From Oreohelix idahoensis (lineage: Eukaryota > Mollusca > Gastropoda > Stylommatophora > Oreohelicidae), in the NCBI GenBank assembly GCA_024509875.1, contig JAMPIV010013752.1:124001-188000 (forward strand): 64,000 nucleotides of DNA. Reading direction: 5' to 3'. A program made the translations under genes and the position numbers. Below, piece after piece: positions 34,801 through 45,700 of this stretch (its first letter is position 1; every line of letters begins with the position of its first letter). The notes under the pieces were generated by a model. That model saw nothing but the letters and a program-made list of their open reading frames with translations, did no database searches and was not told the DNA's origin.

Positions 34801-35886
34801 CTAACTGAGAATGTTGTTGGCAGTCAGGAACTGTGTGGTCAACCGTGTACAATGGGGTCTGGCGTTGTCCTGTTGAAACACAGACCTTTGGGCAGCCAAA
34901 AGTGAAAGGACATGGGGTCGAAGAATTTCATTGACGTATCGTTGCGCATTCAAGCCTCCTTCAATGTGTACCAATTGACTCCTTCCGTTATAACTGATCA
35001 TTCCCCACACCATTGCACCTCCACAACCGTGCGGCGGAGCTTCATCAACGAAATTTAGGGCAAAACGTTCATTTTACCTACGGTAGACCCTATGCCGTCT
35101 ATCATGACGCTGCAACAAAAAGAAAGATTCGTCACTAAACCAGACACGTCTCCGTTGATTGTCAGCTGCCCAGGGACGATGCTGGTTGGCCCAAAGAAGT
35201 TGATTTTGGCGATGGTGGCGGGTAAGGACAGGTCCTTGGTAAGGTCGTTGTGCCCAAAGTCCAGCGTCATGCAGTCTAATCGGGACAGTTTGATCAGACA
35301 CATGACTTCCTGCAGGCAATGACTGGGCAGTTGAGGAATCTGTTGTAAACCTGTCTCTGAGGTGACGAAGCCGAATAAAGCGATCCTCCACTGCTGTTGT
35401 CACTCTGGGTCGCCCACTGCGATGCCGGTCTTCAACTGAGCCAGTGGCTTGGAACCGGTGCCAAAGTCGACTGATGGTACTCTGATGCACGTTTAGATGC
35501 CTGGCAACCTGACTTTGACTTTCGCCTGACTTTTTAAATTTATCGATAGAGACGCCATAAATGTCTGCTTGAAAATGGACTGAATTTTTGTGTGAAGCGT
35601 TATCCTTTTATAAGGTTTCAGTTGCGTAGTCAGTGAATAGCGTTTGCCCCAAATTTTTTTGCTTTCACGTGCGCGCAACATGAGCTGTGGGCAAAAATTC
35701 CGTCATAATCACTATTGACCACTACAATGTGACGATTACAAAAACGAACGCAATTCAGGTCAACACGTGCATTTGACACTGTGAAAAACATTTGAGGCTG
35801 GTTTTTATATACCCTAGCACCAAATTTTACTTACAAACTCATAAAAACGCGCCCTAGGATAGCTATGCGTTTCTTTTTTTGAACAG
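34801..35886 (-). pseudogene. Tc1-like DNA transposon, 3'-truncated
   Basis: Minus-strand transposase pieces: a helix-turn-helix region with STISRLWHRFQATGSVEDR and RSGRPRVTT, first catalytic Asp in VWFSDESFF, MVWGMISYNGR and second Asp in FQQDNARPH. The third acidic motif and the left inverted repeat are missing where it joins the gypsy gag at 34800. The right end (minus strand CTGTTCAAAAAAAGAAACGC) abuts TA at 35887, as expected for TA-targeting Tc1 elements, and here TA is part of a (TA)n array. Frameshifts near 35074 and 35493 also break it. Confidence 0.85.
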
Positions 35887-36052
<166 letters not shown>

Positions 36053-36054
36053 CT

Positions 36055-37050
36055 TGTCTTACTCCGGTGCCCCGCTACACCCCAACACAGAAATTTCCTG
36101 TCATTTTTTTACATAAAACGACAGGTACACGCCGATAATGTCAACACTTTATAATAATAATATAATAAAAATTTATATATAAACACTTATTACGCCTCTG
36201 TGCTTATACATTGTCTTACGCCCGCGCCAATACACCCATGCGTCCTCACCCACGCCATTCAGCATCAATACACATTCTATTAAAAACAAAACATCAACCA
36301 CCACCTAACACCAATAATTAGCATTTTCTCCACCCTTTTGTCAGTTTTTTGCCTTCAAATTTAAGTATATAAACCCACTGATTTTTCTCTCACCCCTCAT
36401 CACCCCCGCCATCCAAAATTAATACCCCCGCGCACTCTCCATACCCCACCTACCACCTACACACCAACACACAACCAGCACAATACAACAACACACAACA
36501 ATTAAAATACCTACACACAACACACCAGACAAACTAAAAGCAATTTTACCCACACCACATCACTTAAACATTGTCTTACTCCGGTGCTACACCGCAACAC
36601 ACATCCATAAGTCATCACCCCCGCCAACCAAAACCAATACCCCCCGCGCACTCAAAAATCAACACCACCCCATGTTCATTAGCTATCTTCCTCTATAAAA
36701 CTCATACTAAGCGAATTTATTGATTTTTTTATATTTTCTTCTTTATCCCAAGAGTGCAGGATTTTATCGATTATTATTTATGTTTTATATATTGTATGTA
36801 TGTTGTATAAATATTGTCTAGATGCTGTAAAATTTATTGTATAAATAAACAACACAATACAATTAAAATACCCACACACACCAGCACACGAGTCGGCACC
36901 CCCACTAACCAAAGTCAATATCCTCTCCCTACCCCCACCGACCAGCTAACACCAGTAATTAACTACAACCTACTAACCCACACACCACCATTATTGAGCT
37001 AATATATTTTACTACATAAAAGTCCGCTCCACCTGCAGAATCGATCGAAG
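36055..37050 (-). repeat. Family R, reversed
   Basis: Inverse of 8500-9595: AGGTACACGCCGATAATG, ATATATAAACACTTATTACG, CATCACCCCCGCCA, and at its far end CATAAAAGTCCGCTCCACCT matching GTGGCGCGGACTTTTATATA near 8534. It lies on the outer side of a (TA)n array, as the 8.5-9.6 kb copy does. Confidence 0.75.
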
Positions 37051-38081
37051 TATTTTATTATATAAATGTCCGCTCCACCTGCAGAAATCCTAACCGTTTT
37101 GCGCATTACATTCTACTTACGGTGTACGTTGCAACATACATTTTATCATTTTATATTTTACATCTGACATGTTTAACTTGCTGGTGGTTGTACAGGTCAT
37201 TAGAGGCTGGCAATCTCAGCATATGAAAATGATATATTCATGAACCACTACAGCATGCGCTGGTGACTGCTTTATGCCGGTTCTCTCACAAGAACCAAAA
37301 GCAGAGGCAGCCCCAGACTTCACGTGGAGCAGGGAGTGGATGGTGACGATATCATGGTGTACATATTTATTATAGTAATATTTTAATAAGTTTATATGTA
37401 TATTTAAACACGTGTAAACCAGGCAAAAGTCGTTTCCTCTGTCCCGTCTCATTTTTTCATCAAATTAACTGAGAGTAATGATGATTTTTCATCCAATCCA
37501 ACAGGTTTATGATTTATGCTCAGGAAGGGTAAAATTACTGAGAAAAAAATGAGCAATGGAACTGATAGTGGGTTGGGGAAGGGGGGGGGGTGTGGTTGGC
37601 GCCTGACTAGTGTTAGAAAACAAATACTTAGGAGAGACATTTGTTTCTTTTAAAGTTTGTGGTATAAGCTGGTGAAACCAGTTTGTGGTACATGTTGGAG
37701 ATACCAGTTTGTGATAAAGTTGGAGATACCAGTGTGTGGTTCCAGCGTGATACGATTTTTGTGGATCAAGAGCTTGTTGTCTACGCTAGATGCCTGCCTT
37801 TGACGATGTGTGAAGATTCTTGCCTTGACATTAGGAGCGAATACCCTGCAACTACGCCTGGGTCATGTCCTCACCACAGAAGTCTACAATTAACGGAGCA
37901 GTCAACAAACCAGTCCAACATCTGGCGAGTTAAATAATTTTAACCCAGCAATAGCAAAAGATACTCTCCTAAAAAAATTCGAACAAAACCGCCTGCATTT
38001 GAATTTTCTGTGTGGAAAAAAATGTCTATTTCAATTTCTAAATTCATTTATTTATTTGCTCGTGTTAAACAATTGATTATT

Positions 38082-38085
<4 letters not shown>
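37051..38085. other. No gene; one dispersed repeat
   Basis: Includes a ~140-base dispersed repeat (37190-37330; CATTAGAGGCTGGCAATCTC to CTTTATGCCGGTTCTC) also seen at 52900-53040, and a G-run at 37579-37590. No coding sequence recognised. Confidence 0.55.

Positions 38086-38149
<64 letters not shown>
38086..38149. repeat. (TA)n microsatellite, left of SINE
   Basis: About 60 bases of TA. Confidence 0.97.
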
Positions 38150-38156
<7 letters not shown>

Positions 38157-38389
38157 GCTTATCCTTTACAGGACGTGGCAATCAACCCCAGCTTTTATTG
38201 GCTGTTTGTGATTTTTCTAGGCAATTTTTACGTTCAGTAGTTTGCCATTGCTTTCTGAACGGTACGGCGCTTATACCATTGTTAAAAATCCACACAAAGC
38301 GATCTGCTACCAAACCGCCTGCAGCAGGTTTCGAACCTGGTATATCTGGATTATGAAACTGCGTTCATATCCATTAGGCCACAGACGCC

Positions 38390-38392
<3 letters not shown>
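38150..38392 (-). mobile_element. tRNA-derived SINE (type A) inside a (TA)n array
   Basis: Reverse complement of the SINE at 6034-6279, with A box (CTATTAGGCCA-like, read CCATTAGGCCACAG here) and B box (GGTTTCGAACC). It is complete at both ends and TA repeats touch both edges, so it most simply inserted into the microsatellite. Confidence 0.85.

Positions 38393-38483
<91 letters not shown>
38393..38483. repeat. (TA)n microsatellite, right of SINE
   Basis: About 90 bases of TA. Confidence 0.97.
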
Positions 38484-38488
<5 letters not shown>

Positions 38489-39384
38489 ATAGTTGATTTG
38501 ATTATTACAGAAAGAAGTGAACATGTATGAATCAGTGATATTAAATATAAACACAACAGAGCTACTAACGTAATTTTTTACTGAATAGTTGGGGCTCAGA
38601 AACTAGCTAATATATCTTTCTCTTCATAGAAAGGACGGGCAGATGCAAAGTTCGCGTCTGCTTTGATAAATTCAGCGTGTGCTTTATTTTTGAAAAATGC
38701 TATGAAGACTCATTAAAAAGTAGAAGCCCCATCCTTCTATTTACAACTTTGCCAAGAGTAATCTAAAGGGAAAGTACCCTCATTGTATACTCTAAATTGT
38801 GGCCAATGTTGGATCATCACTGCACAGAACAGGAGGCGGTCCCGTAACAAAATAATAATAAGTGAATTTGTTTGATGATAGCAACGCTTTTTCTCTAACT
38901 TTGAGTCTCCGCTGATGCCAAATTATAATAAATGTATTTGTTTGAAGATATCATAGTTTGTCTCCAACGTTGACTCTCTGTTCCAGCCAGGATACAATAA
39001 GCCTGGTATAGATTTTCCTGCAAGTACAGCTTGGCTATCATTTGTCGCGTTTATTCTCACAATCGTTGATTTTCATTTTTGCCTTTATAGTCTCAATTAC
39101 TGTTAACATCTCATCCAGCAATTTCAGTTTTCGTCTTGCCAATGGTTAGCGTAAAAGACAAAGAATAGCCAGGACCTCGCTAAAAGCTAGATCGTCTGGC
39201 TGTTTATTTTAAAATTCTAGGTGCCAAATGTTAAGATTGTCCTAGAAGAAAATACGAGCGTCAGCAGCAGAGTTTTTTCGGCTTTCTCTGGGGGATGCTA
39301 TAATAGCCTCTTCAGTCATAACTGACTCTGGGAATGCACCCCTGAGGTGACAGCCCTCAGCTGGTTACTTTCCTGGTGTTCCTT
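38484..39384. other. No intact gene; LINE-like scraps
   Basis: Part near 39215-39300 (AGGTGCCAAATGTTAAGATT, TTTTTTCGGCTTTCTCTG) resembles the 5' part of the RTE-like LINE at about 20715-20800. A ~75-base imperfect duplication lies near 38865-38990. CCTTCTATTTACAA(C/A)T(T/C)TGCCAAG near 38740 recurs at about 57122. Confidence 0.5.
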
Positions 39385-39852
39385 TCAACGTTTTCTCCTC
39401 TCTTCTGTTTGTTGTGTGAACGTTTTTTCGCCCAAACTGAGGTGGTTCCTCAGATAGCATTGCCACTTGGTGCGATCGGCAGCTTCATCCTCCCACGTTG
39501 CTGGATTTATGTCCAGTGCCCTCATGTCTCTCTTGCACACATCTTTGAATGTCAGCTGCATTCGCCCAACTGTTCTGTTGCCATCTGCTAGTTGCCCGTA
39601 GAAGATATCTTTCAGGATGCAAGCATCTTCCATGCGGCGGACATGGCCAAGCCAGCGTAGCCTGTGCTGTCTAAGTAGCGTTTACATGCTTTGAAGGCCA
39701 GCACGTGACAACACCTCGACATTTGTCACTTTATCTTTCCACAAAATGCCGAGGGTGTGCCGCAGACACCGTAGATGGAAGGTATTGAGCCTTCTTTCTT
39801 GCTTAGCAAAGGTTGTCCATGTCTCGCAACCATACAGATGTGTGCTGGTGAC
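39385..39852 (-). pseudogene. LINE reverse transcriptase C-terminal fragment (downstream half, split by gypsy)
   Basis: Minus-strand translation continues the protein from the other side of the gypsy insertion: STHLYGCETWTTFAKQERRL, HLRCLRHTLGI and DKVTNVEVLSRAGL, then, after a frame break near 39640, MEDACILKDIFYGQLADGNR to the end at 39385. These are the C-terminal blocks of an RTE-like reverse transcriptase. The upstream half is at 49718-49940. Confidence 0.88.
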
Positions 39853-41185
39853 TGTTACGCACAAATAATTACTTTTTTCCAAAGTCTTTGTATGATCGTT
39901 TTTCGTATGTATGATCATTATTTGACTGAAATGCATGTTATATATATTTTATGGTCAAAGGGACAGAACCCGATATATCGATACTGCTATTTTTTATGAG
40001 TTTACCTCCTCTTGTATAGAGACACGTTCGGTCTATAATGTCTTGAACGAAGCGTGACCATATCTCCTTATTTGGTAGTATCAGTCAACTGTTGTAGATG
40101 TTTGAAACCTTTCTTAACGCTTCTGTTCATGTCCATAAAAGGCGCGACTGTGTAAGACTTTTATCTCGAATGTTCTTAGAATCGTCTTATTGTGAACAGC
40201 GACTCAGAGATTGTCACTCTGCGCATGTCTCGACTTGGTTGTCGTTTGTTGTTCCGCCCAGGTCGGGCAGTTGAGAAATGGACTGATTAGCGAGCGGACG
40301 CGACTGCGTCTTGTGATTCTCTGAGGGAAATACATTGTCTTTGTGAGTTAGTTAGCTAACTAGACTATTTCCCCGTATTATTCAAGCCTGCCTGGAGGCA
40401 TATGTTCATGGTTGATTTTCCGAAATAAGGTAATTCCTCTTGTATCGAACTTTAGGCTATCATCTAGAGGTTCGTCATTTTGTCGCCTTTTTGCTCGCCT
40501 GTGTGATTCAAAATGGAGAGGTACTTTGACTAGGATTAAGTCATCGGTATCTTTATACCTGAACTAGTTATATATCTATGGGTCGCTCTAGACCAACAAG
40601 ACTATTGTCTGTGTTCCAGGATTCGTTATATCAGAGATCACGTCCAAGTCAGATGGTTAGACTTAGGAAGGTTATAAAGGTCGAGCTGACCTGTAATCCA
40701 TGTATGCTACTCACGTGCAGACAGTAAACGGACGTATTGTATACATCTGATCTGCTAGCATCAGGAAGGAATAATTATTATTGTCTATGAACATTAAGGA
40801 TCTGCAGCTGACCACGGTTGCAGAAGTTATATGTATTATTTATCAAGCTTCGCTATGATATTTGTTTTCCATACAACTATTGAGTATTGACTCCTACATG
40901 ACTGTCAGTTAACATGAGTTTGAATGCTGCATTCGTTATACTATGCTGATGATAACATAAGTATCATGACTGTTTTGTGGCGTGCAATAAATGGTATAAA
41001 CCTAAAGCGAAGTTACCATTTTTATGACTCTACACGTCATGTTGCCTGTGGTGTACCCTGAACTGTTCTACTGCAACACACACACAGCAACAATCTAAAC
41101 CAGATAAGACACCCACATCTTGCATTGTAATACCTGGTGTCGATAGAGGTGGTAATTTGACGGCATCCTAATTCCACCCTTATCA
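39853..41185 (+). repeat. 5' LTR
   Basis: Matches 48385-49717 along its entire length with about six substitutions and no length change. It should contain the promoter and polyadenylation signal (an AATAAA lies at about 40987, in CGTGCAATAAATGG). Confidence 0.97.
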
Positions 41186-41190
41186 ATTCA

Positions 41191-41208
41191 TGGTGGCCAA
41201 TAGTTGGT
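41191..41208 (+). promoter_or_regulatory. Candidate primer-binding site
   Basis: TGGTGGCCAATAGTTGGT starts five bases after the LTR and begins TGG, the complement of a tRNA CCA end. I could not match it to a particular tRNA. Confidence 0.4.
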
Positions 41209-42721
41209 TTATTCTGGTACCAACTCTCAAGGGGGTCAACAAACCCAGACATCATCAGCAGACTACAAGACAACATTGCAGTTGCTATTCATCACCTTTG
41301 ATGAAATTTTTTGAAAGACGCAGCAGTACTGACAGTTGTTGATATTTTGAAACTACCCGGCGCTGCTCGGCGGTATTGAAGTTTGTCTACAAATAGAAGG
41401 ACAAGTACCGAGCGAATGGATTTCCTGATCTGTTGAGAAGAAGGACAAGTGCCGTAACAACTGTTCCGGTCTCAGAATTACTGTTGCAGATTCAGAAGGT
41501 CAAGTTCAGAAGCTGTTTCCTGTCAGAAGCTGTTTCCTGTTAGAAGCTCATTTCCTTCGTCATGGCAGTTTACGAGAGCAGATATGGATCAACGTTGGAT
41601 CATTGTCCTAAGAATGCTGATCACATCCTGTTCTGAACTGTGCTGACGTTGTGGATACATAGAAGTTAAGTGGCCTGTTTTGTTTGTGAACTGTGCCCTT
41701 ATGTTCTAACTGAGCCTTCTGTCTATCACATTTTTCGCACTCTTTATATGTTTACATGTTATATGTTATTTGGATTTGTATTTATATGTTTATATTTCTG
41801 CGGGTTTTCTCGGTTGGGCGGTGTCTTTCAGTAGATGATACCACGTCACAGAGGTTCTACTGTTAGCGTTTTCGTTAGGGACTGTGCGAATTTCCTACTG
41901 TGAAATTTGCTAGCGACAATCGTTGCTATATCTGTTTAGTTGTGACGAGTTGTGCTTTATTTTCGTTTTTTGTATATTTTTTTTTTTTGTTTCTCTCTTT
42001 CTTTCTGTTTTTTAGTTTCGATTTCAATTGTTTGTATTTGTAGGTCTCCTCTTTTCTATTATTCAGTTCTTCACGTAAATTTTTGTGTATATACTGTAGC
42101 GTCATTTGTTTGTCATATCTTCGCATTCTGTCATCATATTCTTTTTAGTTTCGCTGTTTATTTATTTGACTTATGCGAATGTTTTCGTATTGTTTGATCT
42201 TTGTTATTGTTTACATTGACTCTGATCTTTGTTATTGTTTACATTGACGTTGATCTTTGTTATTGTTTACATTGACTCTGATCTTTGTTATTGTTTACAT
42301 TGACTTTGATCTTTGTTTTGTTTACATTGTTGGTACTTTGTTATTGTTTACATTGTCTTGTTATTGTTTGCATAGTTCTTGCATAGTTAGCTTTCACTAT
42401 TGTTACATATATGCTCATGCACTATTGATCTATAGTGCACTTATCATAACTAGCTGGTGGTTTTTTCCTTATGCACTATTGTAGTGCAGTTATGATAAAT
42501 AACTGATGGTTATGCACTGATTTGGGTAGTGCACTGATAATTAAGAGGTGACTTGTGATATTATTGTACAACTGATAATACAAATTGGTGTCAAGTCTTG
42601 TTTCCCACAGAGATTGGAGTAAACATAGTAATTATACAAGCACTTTATTAAGTCTTGTTGCTATTAAGATTGAAATAAGATAATTAATTATTTCAGGTTC
42701 TGTACTCACATTTTAGACATC
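41209..42721 (+). other. Gypsy 5' untranslated leader
   Basis: About 1.5 kb without coding sequence before the gag start. The related leader at 1-230 (reversed) shows the sequence is conserved within the family. Confidence 0.8.
42193..42375 (+). repeat. 28-bp minisatellite in gypsy leader
   Basis: About five copies of GATCTTTGTTATTGTTTACA with a TTGACTCT-type end, then shortened copies. Confidence 0.88.
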
Positions 42722-45700
42722 ATGTCTACATTTGAGTACTTTATTGAGCAGGGTAAAGCCCTTGGGAAGACAGGTGATAAATTAGAAGAATTTGCGACTG
42801 TTCAATATGCCAAGGCATTGAAGTCGGAGGAAAAGAAAATGAAAGAACTAACTGAACAAAAGAGAATAGATGCTGAAAATTTAAAACTGCAGATGCAGGT
42901 AGATGAAAAGAGATTACAAATGGAAATGGAAAAACAAAAAAGAGAAGCAGAATCTCAGGAGAAGAGACTTCAGGCTGAGGTTGAAAATAAGAGACTTGAA
43001 AAAGAAGCTGAAAATAAGAGACTTGAAATAGAGGCTGAAAATAAAAGATTAGAAAAACAGGCTGAGGCTGAAGAAAGAAGGTTACAAAGAGAAGCTGATG
43101 AGAGAAAAGCAAAAATGGAACATGAAGAAAAACTCTTAGCTTTGGAGTTAGAAAAGTTGAAGTTATCTAGTAATGCTAATGATGCTAATAAGGTATCATC
43201 TGCTAATAAGTCTAATGCTGTTGATTTCAAGCTTAATTTACCAGCATTCAATGCTTCAATTGATGATATAACATTTTATCTAGATAGATTTGAAAGTGCA
43301 TGTAAGGTGCATAATATAGATAAAACATTATATGTTTATCATCTGTCCAAGATACTTAGAGGTGATGCTTTGACTTTGTTGGGTATGGTAGATGTGCCTG
43401 ACAAGAACAACTATGAGGTTGTCAGGGCGGCATTGTTAAAGAAGTACCAACTTAACGAAGACGGATATCGTCTTAAATTTAAAAACATGTTACCAGAAAC
43501 TGGAGTTGAATTCTCAGAATTCATCTCAGGCATACGTCTTACTTTTTTACGATGGGTTGAGCTTTCTAAGACAGAAAGTACATTTGAAGCCCTCATGGAC
43601 TTACTTCTTAGAGACAAGGTTATGTCTTCTGTTAATGAAGCTTTTCTTTCTTTTCTTCATGAGCGTAAGCCTAAAAATATAAAAGAAATGGAAGAATACT
43701 GTAGCCAGTATGTTACTGCACATCCTCACATAACCATTAGCAACTCTAAGGTAAAAGAAGGTCTGCCAGTTGCTTCGGCAGCACCTTATGGCCCGAATTT
43801 TATGCGTAAATTTCAGGGTAGCCAGCAAAATTTCAATAAAAAGAGTAACCGTAATTATGCCCAGAACCATGGTAATCAATTTCAGGGAGATTCTTCTTCC
43901 CAGAACTGGAGACAACCTAATATTACACGGTATTCTATTCCCGGTAACTTTAGAAATTTTCATAAAGGTAATCGGTATAGAGGAAAATATTTTTTGCAGA
44001 GACCTCAATACCAAGATAATAGAGGTTCTCAACAGCATAGAGATGGTAATGACAGTTATGGAAACTGGAACTCAAACCAGGATAAAAATTACAGTAGGGA
44101 CTTTAATGATAATTGCAGAGGCAATAATGGTCGCGGTAGATCGCAACAGAAGAGAAAAAGATATCAACAGACAAACTCTGTTCAACAAGAATCTCAGGGA
44201 GCAGATAAACAGGTTAATAATGATAAAGACCATAATGCTATCGGATGCTCATCTTTTGACTTTGGTAGGGCAAATAAATGTATCCAATGCAGTACTTTAT
44301 TTGATCCGAAAACCATTAGTACTCTAAGCTGTGGTCATCCTTTGCCCGCTCTTCCTGCTAATGTTGCTCATGATGGGAGAGGTTCTCTTATATTACATAA
44401 GGGGCTTGTAAATAGTAATCCAGTCTCGGTGTTGTTTGATTCTGGATGTACTACTGTCGGGGTTAGGCAATCTCTTGTAGATCCATTCTGTGCTACAGGA
44501 AAGGTCATCAAATGTGTCACATTTGGTGGCACGTTGGAAAAATATCCTACTGCCATAATACATATTGCTACTCCTTTCTTCACGGGAGAGGTCCACGCGT
44601 GTCTACTTCCAAACCCTATTGCGGACCTTATTATTGGTCGTATTCACGGAGTTAGGGAATGTACCCCACAGCAGATTGCTGTTTGGGAAGAGCAAAACAT
44701 TGAAGCTACCAATACGGTGGTCACAAGAGCACATGCTCTGGATCCACCTCAAACTTCATTAACTAATAATGATGAAGTAAATGAACAAAATAGTCACTTG
44801 ACTATTACACGTGACTCATTTATCAAATTGCAAGAAGAAGATCCGTCTTTACAAAAATTCTTCATTCTAGCAAAAAAAGGTGATCCTAATCAAAATACTA
44901 ATAGAAAATCTTGGATTTCTATGAAGAACGGCGTACTTGTACGTATGGTACAAGACTCGACTACGTCCACTCATTCACAAATTCTTGTGCCTAAGAGCAT
45001 GAGATTGCAAATATTGCAACATGCTCATGACTCGCAATGTGCTGGACATATGGGTTTTTCCCGTACAAAGTCGAGGGTTCTTGCGGCTTTCTTTTGGCCA
45101 TTTGTGAGCAAGGACATACGAATGTACTGTCGCTCTTGCAAAGTATGTCAGGAGGTCAAATCTAAAGGACCACGACATGCTGCGCCTATCCAGGCTGCTG
45201 ACATTCCAATTCGCCCTTTTCAAAAAATGGCAATAGATATTATCGGTCCTTTTAGAATTAAGTCGGCTAGAGGACATCAATTTATTCTTACATGTGTCGA
45301 TATGTGCACACGTTGGCCAGAGGCAATACCTCTCAAGAGCATCTCAACTGCTGATATCGCAGACGCTCTTTGGCTGATATTTTCTCGCTTGGGTTTTCCC
45401 GGAGAAATATTGTCAGACCATGGCACTCAACTTATATCAGACACTATGTCACAGGTAATGTCTATGCTACATATAAAAAGGTCTCTCAGCAGTATCTATC
45501 ACCCAATGTCTAATGGGTTGGTCGAACGTTTAAATAGGACTCTGAAAACTTTACTTGGTAAAATAACTGAGGATCATCCTCAGGATTGGGACAGGGTCTT
45601 ACCCGCGGCTCTCTTTGCGTATAGAGAGGTCCCCAATGAACATACGGGGTTTTCCCCTTTTGAACTTGTCTTTGGCGCGCAACCGCGCGGCCCTATGTCT

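Noticed and set aside
42741..43251. Minus-strand frames opposite gag
   Set aside because: Shadows of the repetitive coiled-coil coding sequence on the plus strand.
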